In this document: positions 56,809-64,000 of the stretch, in pieces
How the letters are laid out: the number at the start of each line of letters is the position of its first letter
Position numbering within the stretch: the first letter of the stretch is position 1
NCBI GenBank assembly: GCA_046350295.1
Contig: JAXMAR010000005.1
Span: 1 to 64,000, forward strand
DNA length: 64,000 nucleotides
Origin: JAXMAR01 sp046350295
GTDB lineage: Bacteria; Planctomycetota; Planctomycetia; Gemmatales; Gemmataceae
Reading direction: 5' to 3'
Notes under the pieces: generated by a model
What the model saw: only the letters and a program-made list of their open reading frames with translations
Databases searched by the model: none
What the model was told of the DNA's origin: nothing
Translations under genes and position numbers: made by a program

Positions 56809-57149
56809 GCCCTCCTATCTCAATGGCCAAACGCCCCAAGTTACGCTGTTCTTCGCGCCCGACGCCGTCGCCGTTAGCGTTCGGAACCGCCGGAAAACAG
56901 GCAAAAGACAGGCTCGCAGCGCGGATTACACCACCTCCAACTCCTTCTATGTTAGGTAAACGGCCGGTTCACACACCTCGAATGGTCGCGCGGCGGCGCC
57001 GCTCGACCGGGCCTCTGGCATTCTCCGAGGGCAAGGAATAACGAAAAGACGGCCGTCTTTTTGGGGACGGCCGTCGCATGTCGTTGCGTGAGCGCGAGGC
57101 GGAGCGCTGGTTTACCTTTGCTCGAAGACCGCGGCGTGCGCGGCTCCTC
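56809..57149. other. Intergenic region
   Basis: I see no gene in these 341 bp. The only recognisable element is the terminator at 57044-57075. Confidence 0.4.
57044..57075 (-). terminator. Intrinsic terminator of the GDSL fusion gene
   Basis: Two copies of the self-complementary arm GACGGCCGTC (57048-57057 and 57066-57075) flank an 8-base loop. On the minus strand TTTT follows the second arm. It lies 75 bp past the stop at 57150 and closely matches the element at 60867. Confidence 0.75.
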
Positions 57150-59318
57150 TTACTTCAGCGCGGCCAGGGCGGCGGCGCTCTCGCGGACGAAGCGCGGCGC
57201 CAGCTCGCGCTGGCTCCGTGCTGTCCGCTCGGCGTAGACCGCCCGGATCATTTCCTCCTCGCTCAGCTGGTCGACGGTCTTGCCCTTCAGCAAGCGGCGC
57301 ACGGCATTGACGATGTGCGTGGCGCCCGGACCATGCTGCACCGCCGTGGACCAGACAACGTCCTGAAAGACGCGCGAGCGGGCGGCGACGTTCAAGCCCA
57401 GGTCCTTCTGCAGCTTGGCCACCTGCCGGTCGTGATGCGTCTCCTTGATGAAATCGTGCTCATGCTTGTGAAAGCCAACCCGGTCCTTCCTGGCGACCTC
57501 GCGCCACTTGGCGCTGAACGACGCCGTGCCCGCCTTCAAACCCTTGAACTCGGTGGGGAAAAAGCGGCGCACGAACGTGTCGGCGTTGCCCGAGGTCGTC
57601 GTCAGCTGGTAAGTGCCGTAGGAAATGCCGCCGGGATCGGGCTTGTCCTTGCTTATTCTTCCGGAGGAGACCGTGTCCGGTCCCTTGCCGCTCGACTCCT
57701 CGAACTCGGACAGCTTGCCCAGCTCGAAGCTCGGGAAGTCGTCGGCCCAGCTGCCGCTGTTGAGCTGCGTGAAGTCGGCGAACTTCGGCAGCGCGCCACT
57801 GCCGCCCTTGATCAGCATCGATGAGTCGGTCAGCCGGACCGTGTAGCCGCGGCTCTTGTCGAACAGCTCGATGTGATCCGCGCTGCGCTCCTTCTCGACG
57901 AAGTGGAACACAGTCCCCGACGTTTGCTTCTCCGACCAGGCGCCGTTGTACTCGTTTTGCACAAAGCCGCCCGCGTACTTCCATTGCAGACGCCGCCGCC
58001 CCGCCTTCACCGGCGCCGGCGTGTCCACCCAGTGGCCGTCGCGCTCTTTCGTGAACGTCGTGAACGTCGGCGCCGTGATGCCGCCGATGATCAGCATCGC
58101 CTCGTCCGTGAGACGAAGGGTGTAGCCGCGGCTCGCGTCCAGCAGCTCAACGAAGGCGCCCGTGCGCCCAATCTCGACGAAATGAAACTCGCCCGTCTTT
58201 TGCCGCTCAGTCCAGACGCCCTTGCTCGTCTCGATGATGTCGCCGTCGGCATGGACCCAGCGACGGCGCTCGAACTTGACGGGGGGCGCGGTGAAGTGGC
58301 CGTCGCGCTGTTTGGTGAAATCGGCGAACTTGACGATTGCCGTCGCGTTGCCGCCTTTGATCAACATGGCGGTATCGGTCAGGCGGACGGTGTAGTCGCG
58401 CGTACTGTCGAACAGCTCGACAAACTCGGCGGTGCGGGCCTTCTCGACAAAACGGAAGGCGCCCGTTTTCTGCCGCTCGATCCACTCGCCCTTGCTGATC
58501 TCGATGACGTCGCCGTCGACGTGGATCCAGCGCGAGCGCTTGCTGTCCGAGGGGGGGGTCGGGCCGCTGCCGAGCAGCGCGAACAGCGTCGGATTCATGG
58601 CGTCGGCCCAGACCTTGTAGCCCTTGGCGTTCAAGTGGATGCCGTCCGAAATGTAGGCGTCCGTGAGGCGGCCGGCGGCGTCGACGAACTTGGCGCTGAT
58701 ATCGAGGAAGCGGACGCGGTCGCCGTTCGCCTGGCCGGCCAGGAGAGCGTTGAGGGCCTTGACCGGGGCGCGGAACTTGTGCGTCGCTTCCTTGCCGGCC
58801 GGAAACGTGCTCACGAGCAGCACGCGGGTCGTCGCATCGTGGTCCTGGATTGCCTTGATGAGGGCCGCGATGCCCTCGTTGATCTGCGCCGGCGAATGGC
58901 CGCTGGCGACGTTGTTGATGCCCATCATCAGGACCACGACCTTGGGATGCAGGCCCTTCAATTCGCCCCCCTTGGTGATGCGCCATAGGGCGTGCTGCGT
59001 CATGTCGGCGCCGACGCCGAGGTTGGCGCCCTTGCGCGGCTCATAATGCGTCTTGAAGAGAGCGGCGCCCGTGCTCTCCCAACCCTGGGTGATCGAGTCA
59101 CCGAGGAAGACGAGGTCGACATCTCCGCTCTGCACGTGCTTCAAAATCGCCTGATGCCGCTTGACCGCCTGGGAATCCTTGCGCTCGACCGGCGTCGCGG
59201 CCGGGCCGGCGGCCCCGGCGCCATTGGCGGCGAAGAAAACGACGACCATGGACAAGAGGGAAAGTCGCGCGACGCGGTGAGGCTGGGTCGCGGCGCTGGT
59301 TCGATGGTGGCAAGACAT
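57150..59318 (-). CDS. Exported GDSL esterase fused to three repeats and a lysozyme-like tail
   Basis: The 722-residue protein has a signal peptide (VARLSLLSMVVVFFAANGAGA). Residues 45-250 are an SGNH/GDSL hydrolase: VFLGDSITQGWE with Ser75, the Gly block LGVGADMTQHALWR, MMGINNVASGHSP with the oxyanion Asn, and SDGIHLNAKGY with the Asp/His pair. Three repeats of about 80 residues follow (WIHVDGDVIEISKGEW, WVHADGDIIETSKGVW and a diverged third, each ending VRLTD..MLI.GG). The last 190 residues begin VSSGRISKDKPDPGGISYGT and continue YQLTTTSGNADTFVRRFF. The D.GGxSYGxYQ pattern is seen in lysozyme-fold glycan hydrolases of phage and T6SS type. It may deacetylate or de-esterify and then cleave peptidoglycan. 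The role of the tail is inference. Confidence 0.8.
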   Translation of the reverse strand: MSCHHRTSAATQPHRVARLSLLSMVVVFFAANGAGAAGPAATPVERKDSQAVKRHQAILKHVQSGDVDLVFLGDSITQGWESTGAALFKTHYEPRKGANLGVGADMTQHALWRITKGGELKGLHPKVVVLMMGINNVASGHSPAQINEGIAALIKAIQDHDATTRVLLVSTFPAGKEATHKFRAPVKALNALLAGQANGDRVRFLDISAKFVDAAGRLTDAYISDGIHLNAKGYKVWADAMNPTLFALLGSGPTPPSDSKRSRWIHVDGDVIEISKGEWIERQKTGAFRFVEKARTAEFVELFDSTRDYTVRLTDTAMLIKGGNATAIVKFADFTKQRDGHFTAPPVKFERRRWVHADGDIIETSKGVWTERQKTGEFHFVEIGRTGAFVELLDASRGYTLRLTDEAMLIIGGITAPTFTTFTKERDGHWVDTPAPVKAGRRRLQWKYAGGFVQNEYNGAWSEKQTSGTVFHFVEKERSADHIELFDKSRGYTVRLTDSSMLIKGGSGALPKFADFTQLNSGSWADDFPSFELGKLSEFEESSGKGPDTVSSGRISKDKPDPGGISYGTYQLTTTSGNADTFVRRFFPTEFKGLKAGTASFSAKWREVARKDRVGFHKHEHDFIKETHHDRQVAKLQKDLGLNVAARSRVFQDVVWSTAVQHGPGATHIVNAVRRLLKGKTVDQLSEEEMIRAVYAERTARSQRELAPRFVRESAAALAALK

Positions 59319-59469
59319 ATCTTTATCTCCCTGAAGGTGAAGTCTGGAGCAACGTCCGCAAGACGCCCGCTTCGCGATAGCTTGCGCGCAGCGGGGGCAG
59401 AACCGCGAAACTCGCGCATTCTTCGCTTCCGGAGCCCAGCGGAGCGGGAGACGGAGCCTCCGGGCAGTG

Positions 59470-59494
59470 CGGTCCCAGGCGGAGGCTGGGACCG
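59470..59494. repeat. REP-like hairpin
   Basis: CGGTCCCAG (59470-59478) and CTGGGACCG (59486-59494) form a perfect 9-bp stem with a 7-base loop, preceded by GGAGCCTCCGG. It recalls a GC-rich palindrome repeated in planctomycete genomes. The rest of 59319-59751 has no gene. Confidence 0.6.
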
Positions 59495-59677
59495 AGAGGT
59501 GAGGTAAACCGTGAACCGTCTCCTGGCGCCCTACGGGCCCGGATTGGGCGCGCGGCGAGGGGCTGCGGGGCGGTTCGCGGTGGTTTGCGGCCCTCTTTTA
59601 CGTGGCGCCGGGGGTTGGAGCGGGGGTGAAGCGCGCCGGGGGGGCGTGGGTGTACGGGGTGCGCCGAAGAGAGTTTC

Positions 59678-59706
59678 TTGACATTAGCTGGCTGGGGTGG
59701 TGTCAT
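59678..59706 (+). promoter_or_regulatory. Candidate promoter for the gene at 59752
   Basis: TTGACA (59678-59683) is followed after 17 bp by TGTCAT. Its position inside the longer open frame supports the downstream start at 59752. Confidence 0.45.
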
Positions 59707-59751
59707 GTCGCTGAGCGGCCGCCGCAGCTCAGCTATGACGTCGGGAGGCAT

Positions 59752-60165
59752 ATGCTTGGCGCCGTTACAGTCCGAATGCTTGAAGACCTCGCTCAGCGGT
59801 CGCATGCGTTCTATTCGCAGGGCGGCTTGCTATACACGTTCACGGAGGCGGCAAATCAAGCGCACTGCAGGTTTCCGAAACAGCTCGCCGAGCGCGATGC
59901 GGGGCACTTGACCGAAGACGACCGCGCGCAGCTGGCGCGTGTCATCTGCAAATCGGTGGCCAACGTCAGTTGCGTTGAGGCAAGCGTCGAGTCGTTAGCG
60001 ATTGCCGACGATTTGATCCAACGATTGAGAGACGATCTCGAATTCACAAGTGTTGGCGCCCTTGTCGACGGCGACGACGACTATTGCTGGGGGGCAACGA
60101 TCCACATGGCGCGCGACGCCGACAATCGCTACTTTTCACTATCTCTGTGGGGCTCAATCGATTGA
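59752..60165 (+). CDS. Small soluble protein of unknown function
   Basis: The ATG at 59752 follows GGGAGG and a promoter-like TTGACA at 59678. The frame is open 50 codons further upstream, but that part has no plausible start signal. The protein has 137 residues, mixed alpha/beta and acidic: VRMLEDLAQRSHAFYSQGGL, then helices with DDRAQLARVICKSVANVS, and two strands at the end (DDDYCWGATIHMARDADNRY). I recognise no family. It is transcribed alone toward the interrupted palindrome at 60303. Confidence 0.55.
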   Translation: MLGAVTVRMLEDLAQRSHAFYSQGGLLYTFTEAANQAHCRFPKQLAERDAGHLTEDDRAQLARVICKSVANVSCVEASVESLAIADDLIQRLRDDLEFTSVGALVDGDDDYCWGATIHMARDADNRYFSLSLWGSID

Positions 60166-60302
60166 CGGGCACGCTGTTCGCCATGATCGAGTGCATCACA
60201 TGATCGAGCGCTCGTTTCTATGCCGGAGATCGGAGCGTGCCGATCTGCGTGGATGAGTCGCCTTGCTGTGGCACTGAGGAGGCCCTTGGTTGTTGGCGCT
60301 TC

Positions 60303-60362
60303 GCATGCTTTCGCGGTGTCACTGACAATATGTTGACACCGCGAGGGGCCCGCGAAAGCATG
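60303..60362. repeat. Interrupted palindrome
   Basis: GCATGCTTTCGCGGTGTCA (60303-60321) pairs with TGACACCGCG (60334-60343) and, after an insertion of seven bases, with GCGAAAGCATG (60351-60361). It is followed by GGCACCCATGGCACC. It may be a mobile or REP-type element or a terminator. The remaining parts of 60166-60621 hold only the relic at 60403 and a promoter. Confidence 0.55.
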
Positions 60363-60402
60363 GCACCCATGGCACCGCCTTATGAAGCATGCCACCCCGC
60401 CC

Positions 60403-60475
60403 GCTAAACGGGGAACCGGCTTTACAGCAGTTCCTCGATCGGCGTCGGGTCGTCCAGCACGTTGACCGGCATGAG
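60403..60475 (-). pseudogene. Relic of a DUF1501 gene 3' end
   Basis: On the minus strand it reads VNVLDDPTPIEELL and a stop, matching the C-terminus of the DUF1501 gene at 60935, including about 18 bp beyond the stop. About 60 bp are nearly identical, and then similarity fades. No upstream part of the gene is present. Confidence 0.8.
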
Positions 60476-60556
60476 GGCATTGGGCAGCACCCGGCGCCCG
60501 TGCGGGTGGCAATCGCCGAGTGAAGAACGCCGGGACGAAAAGGGGCATCGCAATCG

Positions 60557-60586
60557 TTGCACTCCGACCGCGACTGCAGGTATCAT
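60557..60586 (+). promoter_or_regulatory. Candidate promoter for the small gene at 60622
   Basis: TTGCAC (60557-60562) and TATCAT (60581-60586) are separated by 18 bp and point toward the ATG at 60622. Confidence 0.4.
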
Positions 60587-60621
60587 GTGTCAGTAACAAG
60601 CCGCGACGAAGAAGGGGAGCG

Positions 60622-60864
60622 ATGATGGACCGGGAGACATTCACCGCAACAATTCAGGCGTTTCAGAACCGGAGGCCATTCAAGCCGTTCACGGTGGCTT
60701 TGGTGGACGGGGATCGGTACGAAGTCGATCGCCCCAATGTTCTCGCACTGGGCGACGGCGCGGCGGTCTTGCTCGCGCCGGGCAACGTACCGGTGTTCTT
60801 CGACCACGAGGGCGTTAGCCAGGTCATCGGCGACCTGTCCGGCCGCGGGGCCGAGGCCGGCTGA
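60622..60864 (+). CDS. Small conserved-type planctomycete protein
   Basis: The gene encodes 80 residues, behind GAAGGGGAGCG, with two adjacent ATGs (60622 and 60625). The sequence starts MDRETFTATIQAFQNRRPFK, followed by PFTVALVDGDRYEVDRPNVL and GNVPVFFDHEGVSQVIGDL. This pattern (short helix, RPFKPFxVxLxDG, small beta barrel) recurs in many short planctomycete hypotheticals. The function is unknown. It converges on the terminator of the DUF1501 gene. Confidence 0.7.
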   Translation: MMDRETFTATIQAFQNRRPFKPFTVALVDGDRYEVDRPNVLALGDGAAVLLAPGNVPVFFDHEGVSQVIGDLSGRGAEAG

Positions 60865-60866
60865 AG

Positions 60867-60897
60867 AAAAGACGGCCGTCTTTCGGAGACGGCCGTC
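60867..60897 (-). terminator. Intrinsic terminator of the DUF1501 gene
   Basis: GACGGCCGTC arms at 60871-60880 and 60888-60897 flank a 7-base loop, with TTTT on the minus strand. It is the twin of the terminator at 57044. Confidence 0.75.
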
Positions 60898-60934
60898 GCA
60901 TGCATTCGGCGAGCGCTAAACGGGAGAACCGGCT

Positions 60935-62314
60935 TTACAGCAGTTCCTCGATCGGCGTCGGGTCGTCGAGGACGTTGACGGGGCGGCCGCTCGGGTCCAT
61001 GAGTTGGAGGCGGGGGTCGACGCCGAGGACCTGGTAGATGGTGGCGTGGATGTTGGACGGGGTGAGGGGGCGGGTGTGGGGGCGTTCGCCGAGGCGGTCG
61101 GTGGAGCCGACGATCTGGCCGCCCTTGACGCCGCCGCCGCCCATGAGGCAGAACATGGAGTTGCCCCAGTGGTCGCGGCCGGGCGTGCCCATGCTGCGGG
61201 GCGCTCCGCCGTTGCCGCCGTCGTTCATGCGCGGCGTGCGGCTGAACTCGCCGCACAGGACAACGAGCACCTGGTCGTAGAGGCCGCGCTCTTGCAGGTC
61301 CTCGAAGAGGGCGGAGACGCAGCTATCGACCTGGGGCAGGTAGCGCTCCATGCCGGCTTGCAGGTCCCAGTGGTGGTCCCAGCCGCCGAAGTGGACGGTG
61401 ACGAAGGTCGAGCCGGCTTCGACGAGGCGGCGGGCCAGAGCGTGCTCTGGCCCTCAGTTGTGGCGGCCATAGCGGTCGCGGCGCGGCTCTTCGCTGTCGA
61501 TGTTGAAGGCGTCGCGGGCGGTGGGGCCGGTGACGAAGTCGAACGCTTCCTGGGCGAAGCGGTCCATCGACTGGGCGCTGCGGTCACGCTCGAGACTGCT
61601 CAGCATCCTGTCGAAATGGCGGTGCAGCGAGCGCCGGTCTGCCACGCGGTCGAGCGTCAGGCCGCTCGCGAGGTTGAGATTGGCGACGCGGTAGCCGGGC
61701 GTGTTGGGGTCGCCGCCGGGCTGGTAGGGGTCGCTGGGCTGCCGAGCATGTGGCCGCCGAAGTAACCGGGATTGAGGCCGATGGAGGCGGCGTTGGGGAC
61801 GCCGACGTAGCCGGGCATGCCGCGGCGGCGGGCGCCGGGTCCGCGGTTGACGATGGCGCCGATGCCGGGGAAGCGTTGCTGGTTGCTGATGCCGGAGACG
61901 CCCATGTTCTTCGCGGTCAGCATGAGGTGGCCGCCGGTGAAGTGGTCACCGTTATCGTGGTGCAGGGAGCGGACGATGGAGAACAGGTTGGTCATCCGCG
62001 CTTGCTTGGGGAACAGCTCGCTGATGTCGAAGCCGGGGACGCGGGGTGCGGATGGGCCGCCAGATGCCGCGGTGCAGCTCCGGGGCGTCCGGCTTCAGGT
62101 CGTAGAGGTCCATGTGGCTGGGGCCGCCGTCGAGCCAGAGGAGGATGACGGAAGTGTTCTTCGTCGGCCTGCCCGCTTCGGCGGCGGCCGCCTTGGCGCG
62201 CAGCAACTCGGGTAGACCGAGGGCGGCGAGGCCGGAGACGCCGAGGGTGAGGAAGCTGCGGCGATTCATGCCGTCGCAGTACTTGCCGGCGCCGCCGAGA
62301 TCGAGACGGAACAT
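60935..62314 (-). pseudogene. DUF1501 gene with several frameshifts
   Basis: The ATG at 62314 gives MFRLDLGGAGKYCDGMNRRS and a Tat-like leader (MNRRSFLTLGVSGLAALGLP), then VILLWLDGGPSHMDLYDLKP. Near 62040 the frame changes and continues as MTNLFSIVRSLHHDNGDHFT and PGYVGVPNAASIGLNPGYFG. Near 61737 it changes again, and near 61450 a compensated pair of indels creates a TGA. The end is in frame: LVVLCGEFSRTPRMNDGGNG, HWGNSMFCLMGGGGVKGGQI, NIHATIYQVLGVDPRLQL. All family blocks are present, so the gene decayed recently or the sequence is wrong. With errors fixed it would be a normal exported DUF1501 protein of about 460 residues. Confidence 0.85.
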
Positions 62315-62515
62315 GGTGAGCCCCTGAATCCGGATGCGAACCTGCGGGCAGACGCGCTCCGGCTGGTGGGACGGTCCGCATAGTGTATTGCTATTGTTAG
62401 CTATTCGGGTCAAAGGGGTCCAGCGAAATCGGCAATTCGGGGCTGCCGGGCGTTGACGTTCGCCGCAGTCGCCGGCAAGAGGGGCTGTGTAAGCGTGTAC
62501 ACAAAACGCGCGCCG

Positions 62516-63388
62516 CTAATACCGCTCGCCCCCATCGTTCCCTAGGTAGTTCTGCATCGCCTCCGGCAGGTGATCGAGGATATCGGTCGCGATCAGGCTC
62601 ACTTCGCCCATCTCTTCGAACGCCAGGTCGCCCGCGAGTCCGTGCACATAGGCGCCCATGCACGCCGCCTCGAAGGGGTCGAGCCCCTGCCCGATGAGGG
62701 CAGCGATCAAACCGGTGAGGACGTCCCCCGCGCCGCCGGTCGCCATGCCGGGGTTGCCGGTGGAGTTGACGAAGACGCGGTCGCCGTCGCTGACGATCGT
62801 CTCATGCCCCTTGAGCAGAACGACGACCTTGTGCTCGCGGGCGAAGGCCTCGGCAAGCTCCCGGCGGCGTTTCTGGACCTCGGCTGTCGACAGGCCGGCG
62901 AGCCGCGCGAACTCGCCGGGATGCGGCGTCAACACGAGAGGCCCGGCGTGCTTGTTCAGACGAGAGACATCGAGGGCGTTGAGGGCGTCGGCGTCAAGGA
63001 CGATGGGGACGTTGACGCTCTCCAGCAACTCGGGGATGAGCAGAGACAACTCATCGCTCCGGCCCAAGCCGGGCCCAAGCGCCACCACCGTGCTCGCCGC
63101 CGCTTGCGTCTGCAAAGGAGCAAGGGACTCATGCCGGAGCCGGCCGAGAACGTCCTCGGCAAGGGGCACGGTCATGAAGCAGGGATCGCCGGCGGCCACG
63201 ATGGGAAGGACGCTCTCCGGGCAGGCGACACGGACCAGTCCGGCGCCGCCGCGCAGGGCCGCGCGGGCGCAGAGGATCGCGGCCCCCGACATGCCGCGGC
63301 TGCCGGCCACCACGAGGATGCGGCCAAAGTCGCCCTTGTGGCTATCCGGGGCGCGGGGCGGCAGCGTCGGTAATTCGACGATGTCCAT
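62516..63388 (-). CDS. nnrD: ADP/ATP-dependent NAD(P)H-hydrate dehydratase
   Basis: The start is taken as the ATG at 63388 (MDIVELPTLPPRAPDSHKGD), where similarity to the family should begin; an in-frame start at 63466 would add 26 residues. The protein has 290 residues. Ribokinase-like CARKD motifs are KGDFGRILVVAGSRGMSGA, VALGPGLGRSD, VLDADALNAL, LTPHPGEFARL, VLLKGHETIVSDG and the nucleotide/catalytic NPGMATGGAGDVLTGLIAAL, with the key Asp in GAGD. The enzyme repairs damaged hydrated NAD(P)H in the cytoplasm. The epimerase half (NnrE) is not fused here. It lies downstream of the MarR-type gene on the same strand. Confidence 0.93.
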   Translation of the reverse strand: MDIVELPTLPPRAPDSHKGDFGRILVVAGSRGMSGAAILCARAALRGGAGLVRVACPESVLPIVAAGDPCFMTVPLAEDVLGRLRHESLAPLQTQAAASTVVALGPGLGRSDELSLLIPELLESVNVPIVLDADALNALDVSRLNKHAGPLVLTPHPGEFARLAGLSTAEVQKRRRELAEAFAREHKVVVLLKGHETIVSDGDRVFVNSTGNPGMATGGAGDVLTGLIAALIGQGLDPFEAACMGAYVHGLAGDLAFEEMGEVSLIATDILDHLPEAMQNYLGNDGGERY

Positions 63389-63558
63389 CGGGATGGCGCC
63401 GAGACAAGGAAGCGGGCGTCTGATGGCCTGTGCGACGAAACGGGACACTCCCTCGACGATTCGCACACGACCGGCCCCGACACGGCGGGGAGAGGGATAG
63501 TCCCCGCTGCGCTTTGAAGGCCGTCTGATGGGATTTTATCAAGGACGGCTTGCAACGC

Positions 63559-63578
63559 AAAAGGGGACTGTCCCTTTC
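63559..63578 (-). terminator. Palindromic terminator of the MarR-type gene
   Basis: AAAGGGGACTGTCCCTTT is nearly self-complementary. On the minus strand it lies after the stop at 63589 and ends in TTTT. A second GGGACTATCCC-like motif occurs near 63495. Confidence 0.55.
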
Positions 63579-63588
63579 GCAAAGCCTA

Positions 63589-63999
63589 TCAGGGAGCGCG
63601 CTGATCGAGGAGCGCCCGCAGTTTGTTGAGAACGCGGATCATCTCCTCCTGATCGTCCTCGCCGACGTTCTGCAAGCGCTGGACGATACGGCCGACGCGC
63701 GTGTCCTGGTATTCGAGGAGCGTTTTTTCGCCGTGGGGCGTGAGGCAGACGTCGATCTTGCGCTTGTCGCGCGGGTTGATGCGGCACTGGATGAGCGGGC
63801 GCTCGCGGTTTTCCAGGGAGCGGATGACGCGCGACATCTGGGCGGGCAGGATGCCGAGCAGGCGCTGGATGTCGCCGACGATCATCGTGCCGTGCGACTG
63901 GAGGAGCGAGAGGGTGAGGAACTCGACCTCCTTGAGGTCGCCGCCGCGGCGCCGGCCGCGCAGCGTGGAAAGACAGATGTGTGTCACGACTTCGAAAAG
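63589..63999 (-). CDS. MarR-type transcriptional regulator (5' partial)
   Basis: The frame stays open to the right edge (LFEVVTHICLSTLRGRRRGG), so the true start is probably outside the window, and the GTG at 63987 is only a fallback. The visible 137 residues carry a winged helix: EVEFLTLSLLQSHGTMIVGD and IQRLLGILPAQMSRVIRSLE (recognition helix), then the wing with NPRDKRKIDVCLTPHGE and a C-terminal dimerisation helix (DQEEMIRVLNKLRALLDQ). MarR proteins repress nearby genes in response to small ligands. The target is unknown, though nnrD follows it on the same strand. Confidence 0.8.
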   Translation of the reverse strand, partial: LFEVVTHICLSTLRGRRRGGDLKEVEFLTLSLLQSHGTMIVGDIQRLLGILPAQMSRVIRSLENRERPLIQCRINPRDKRKIDVCLTPHGEKTLLEYQDTRVGRIVQRLQNVGEDDQEEMIRVLNKLRALLDQRAP

Positions 64000-64000
64000 C

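Noticed and set aside
59602..59751. Longer start for the small gene at 59752
   Set aside because: The extra 50 codons have no ribosome binding site and contain the likely promoter, and the sequence looks noncoding (Gly/Arg/Val-rich).

Overview
The window is high-GC bacterial DNA that reads as a member of the Planctomycetota, most likely of the Gemmataceae/Isosphaeraceae type. Support comes from the planctomycete extracellular N-terminal motif (LEVLEDRTLP) on a 2801-residue protein, paired DUF1501 and PSCyt1/DUF1549/DUF1553 genes, a DUF1080 protein, an Lpg1974-type outer membrane protein, a DUF6717-like protein, and giant secreted repeat proteins. No tRNA, rRNA, CRISPR array or complete insertion sequence was recognised.

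Left part (1-17971, all + strand): a run of exported proteins. It opens inside a large MBG-repeat protein with a matrixin-type zinc protease site. Then come a beta/gamma-crystallin and CARDB protein, a carboxypeptidase-regulatory-domain repeat protein, and a twice-repeated cassette of transglutaminase-like proteins with small CARDB-like proteins. IPT/TIG and KRE9-like/CARDB proteins follow. Close spacing and ribosome binding sites suggest one or two operons that build or remodel the cell surface.

Middle (18024-37667): a minus-strand pair (PSCyt1/DUF1549/DUF1553 then DUF1501), a stand-alone DUF1501 gene with its own promoter, an outer-membrane barrel gene ending in a strong terminator, the giant FG-GAP protein behind a near-consensus sigma-70 promoter, and a large secreted glycoside-hydrolase-like protein.

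Accessory region (37600-41900): a mosaic with a DUF6717-like gene, a truncated 5' copy of an AAA ATPase gene, a two-gene unit containing a HEPN-like protein, a 51-bp copy of the 3' end of the preceding glycosidase gene, a small orphan gene, and then an intact AAA ATPase overlapping a putative TOPRIM-like partner. This is the best candidate in the window for an undescribed defence-type system. The ATPase operon may continue into a ceramidase-like gene and a TPR-methyltransferase gene.

Right part (44562-63999): ACT-domain and DUF1080 genes, then an ECF sigma factor that lacks its region 4.2 helix-turn-helix, next to a zinc-finger/REC/GGDEF protein, with six 28-bp hairpin repeats between them. 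Next are a badly frameshifted S8 peptidase gene, selB, a minus-strand cluster resembling polymorphic-toxin immunity genes (ankyrin, unknown, zinc-ribbon, HEAT), a GDSL esterase fused to three repeats and a lysozyme-like tail, two small unknown genes, a frameshifted DUF1501 gene, nnrD and a MarR-type regulator that runs off the window.

At least five genes carry indels, several of them compensating pairs in C/G runs. Draft sequence errors are therefore as likely as true pseudogenes, and these calls should be read with that in mind.
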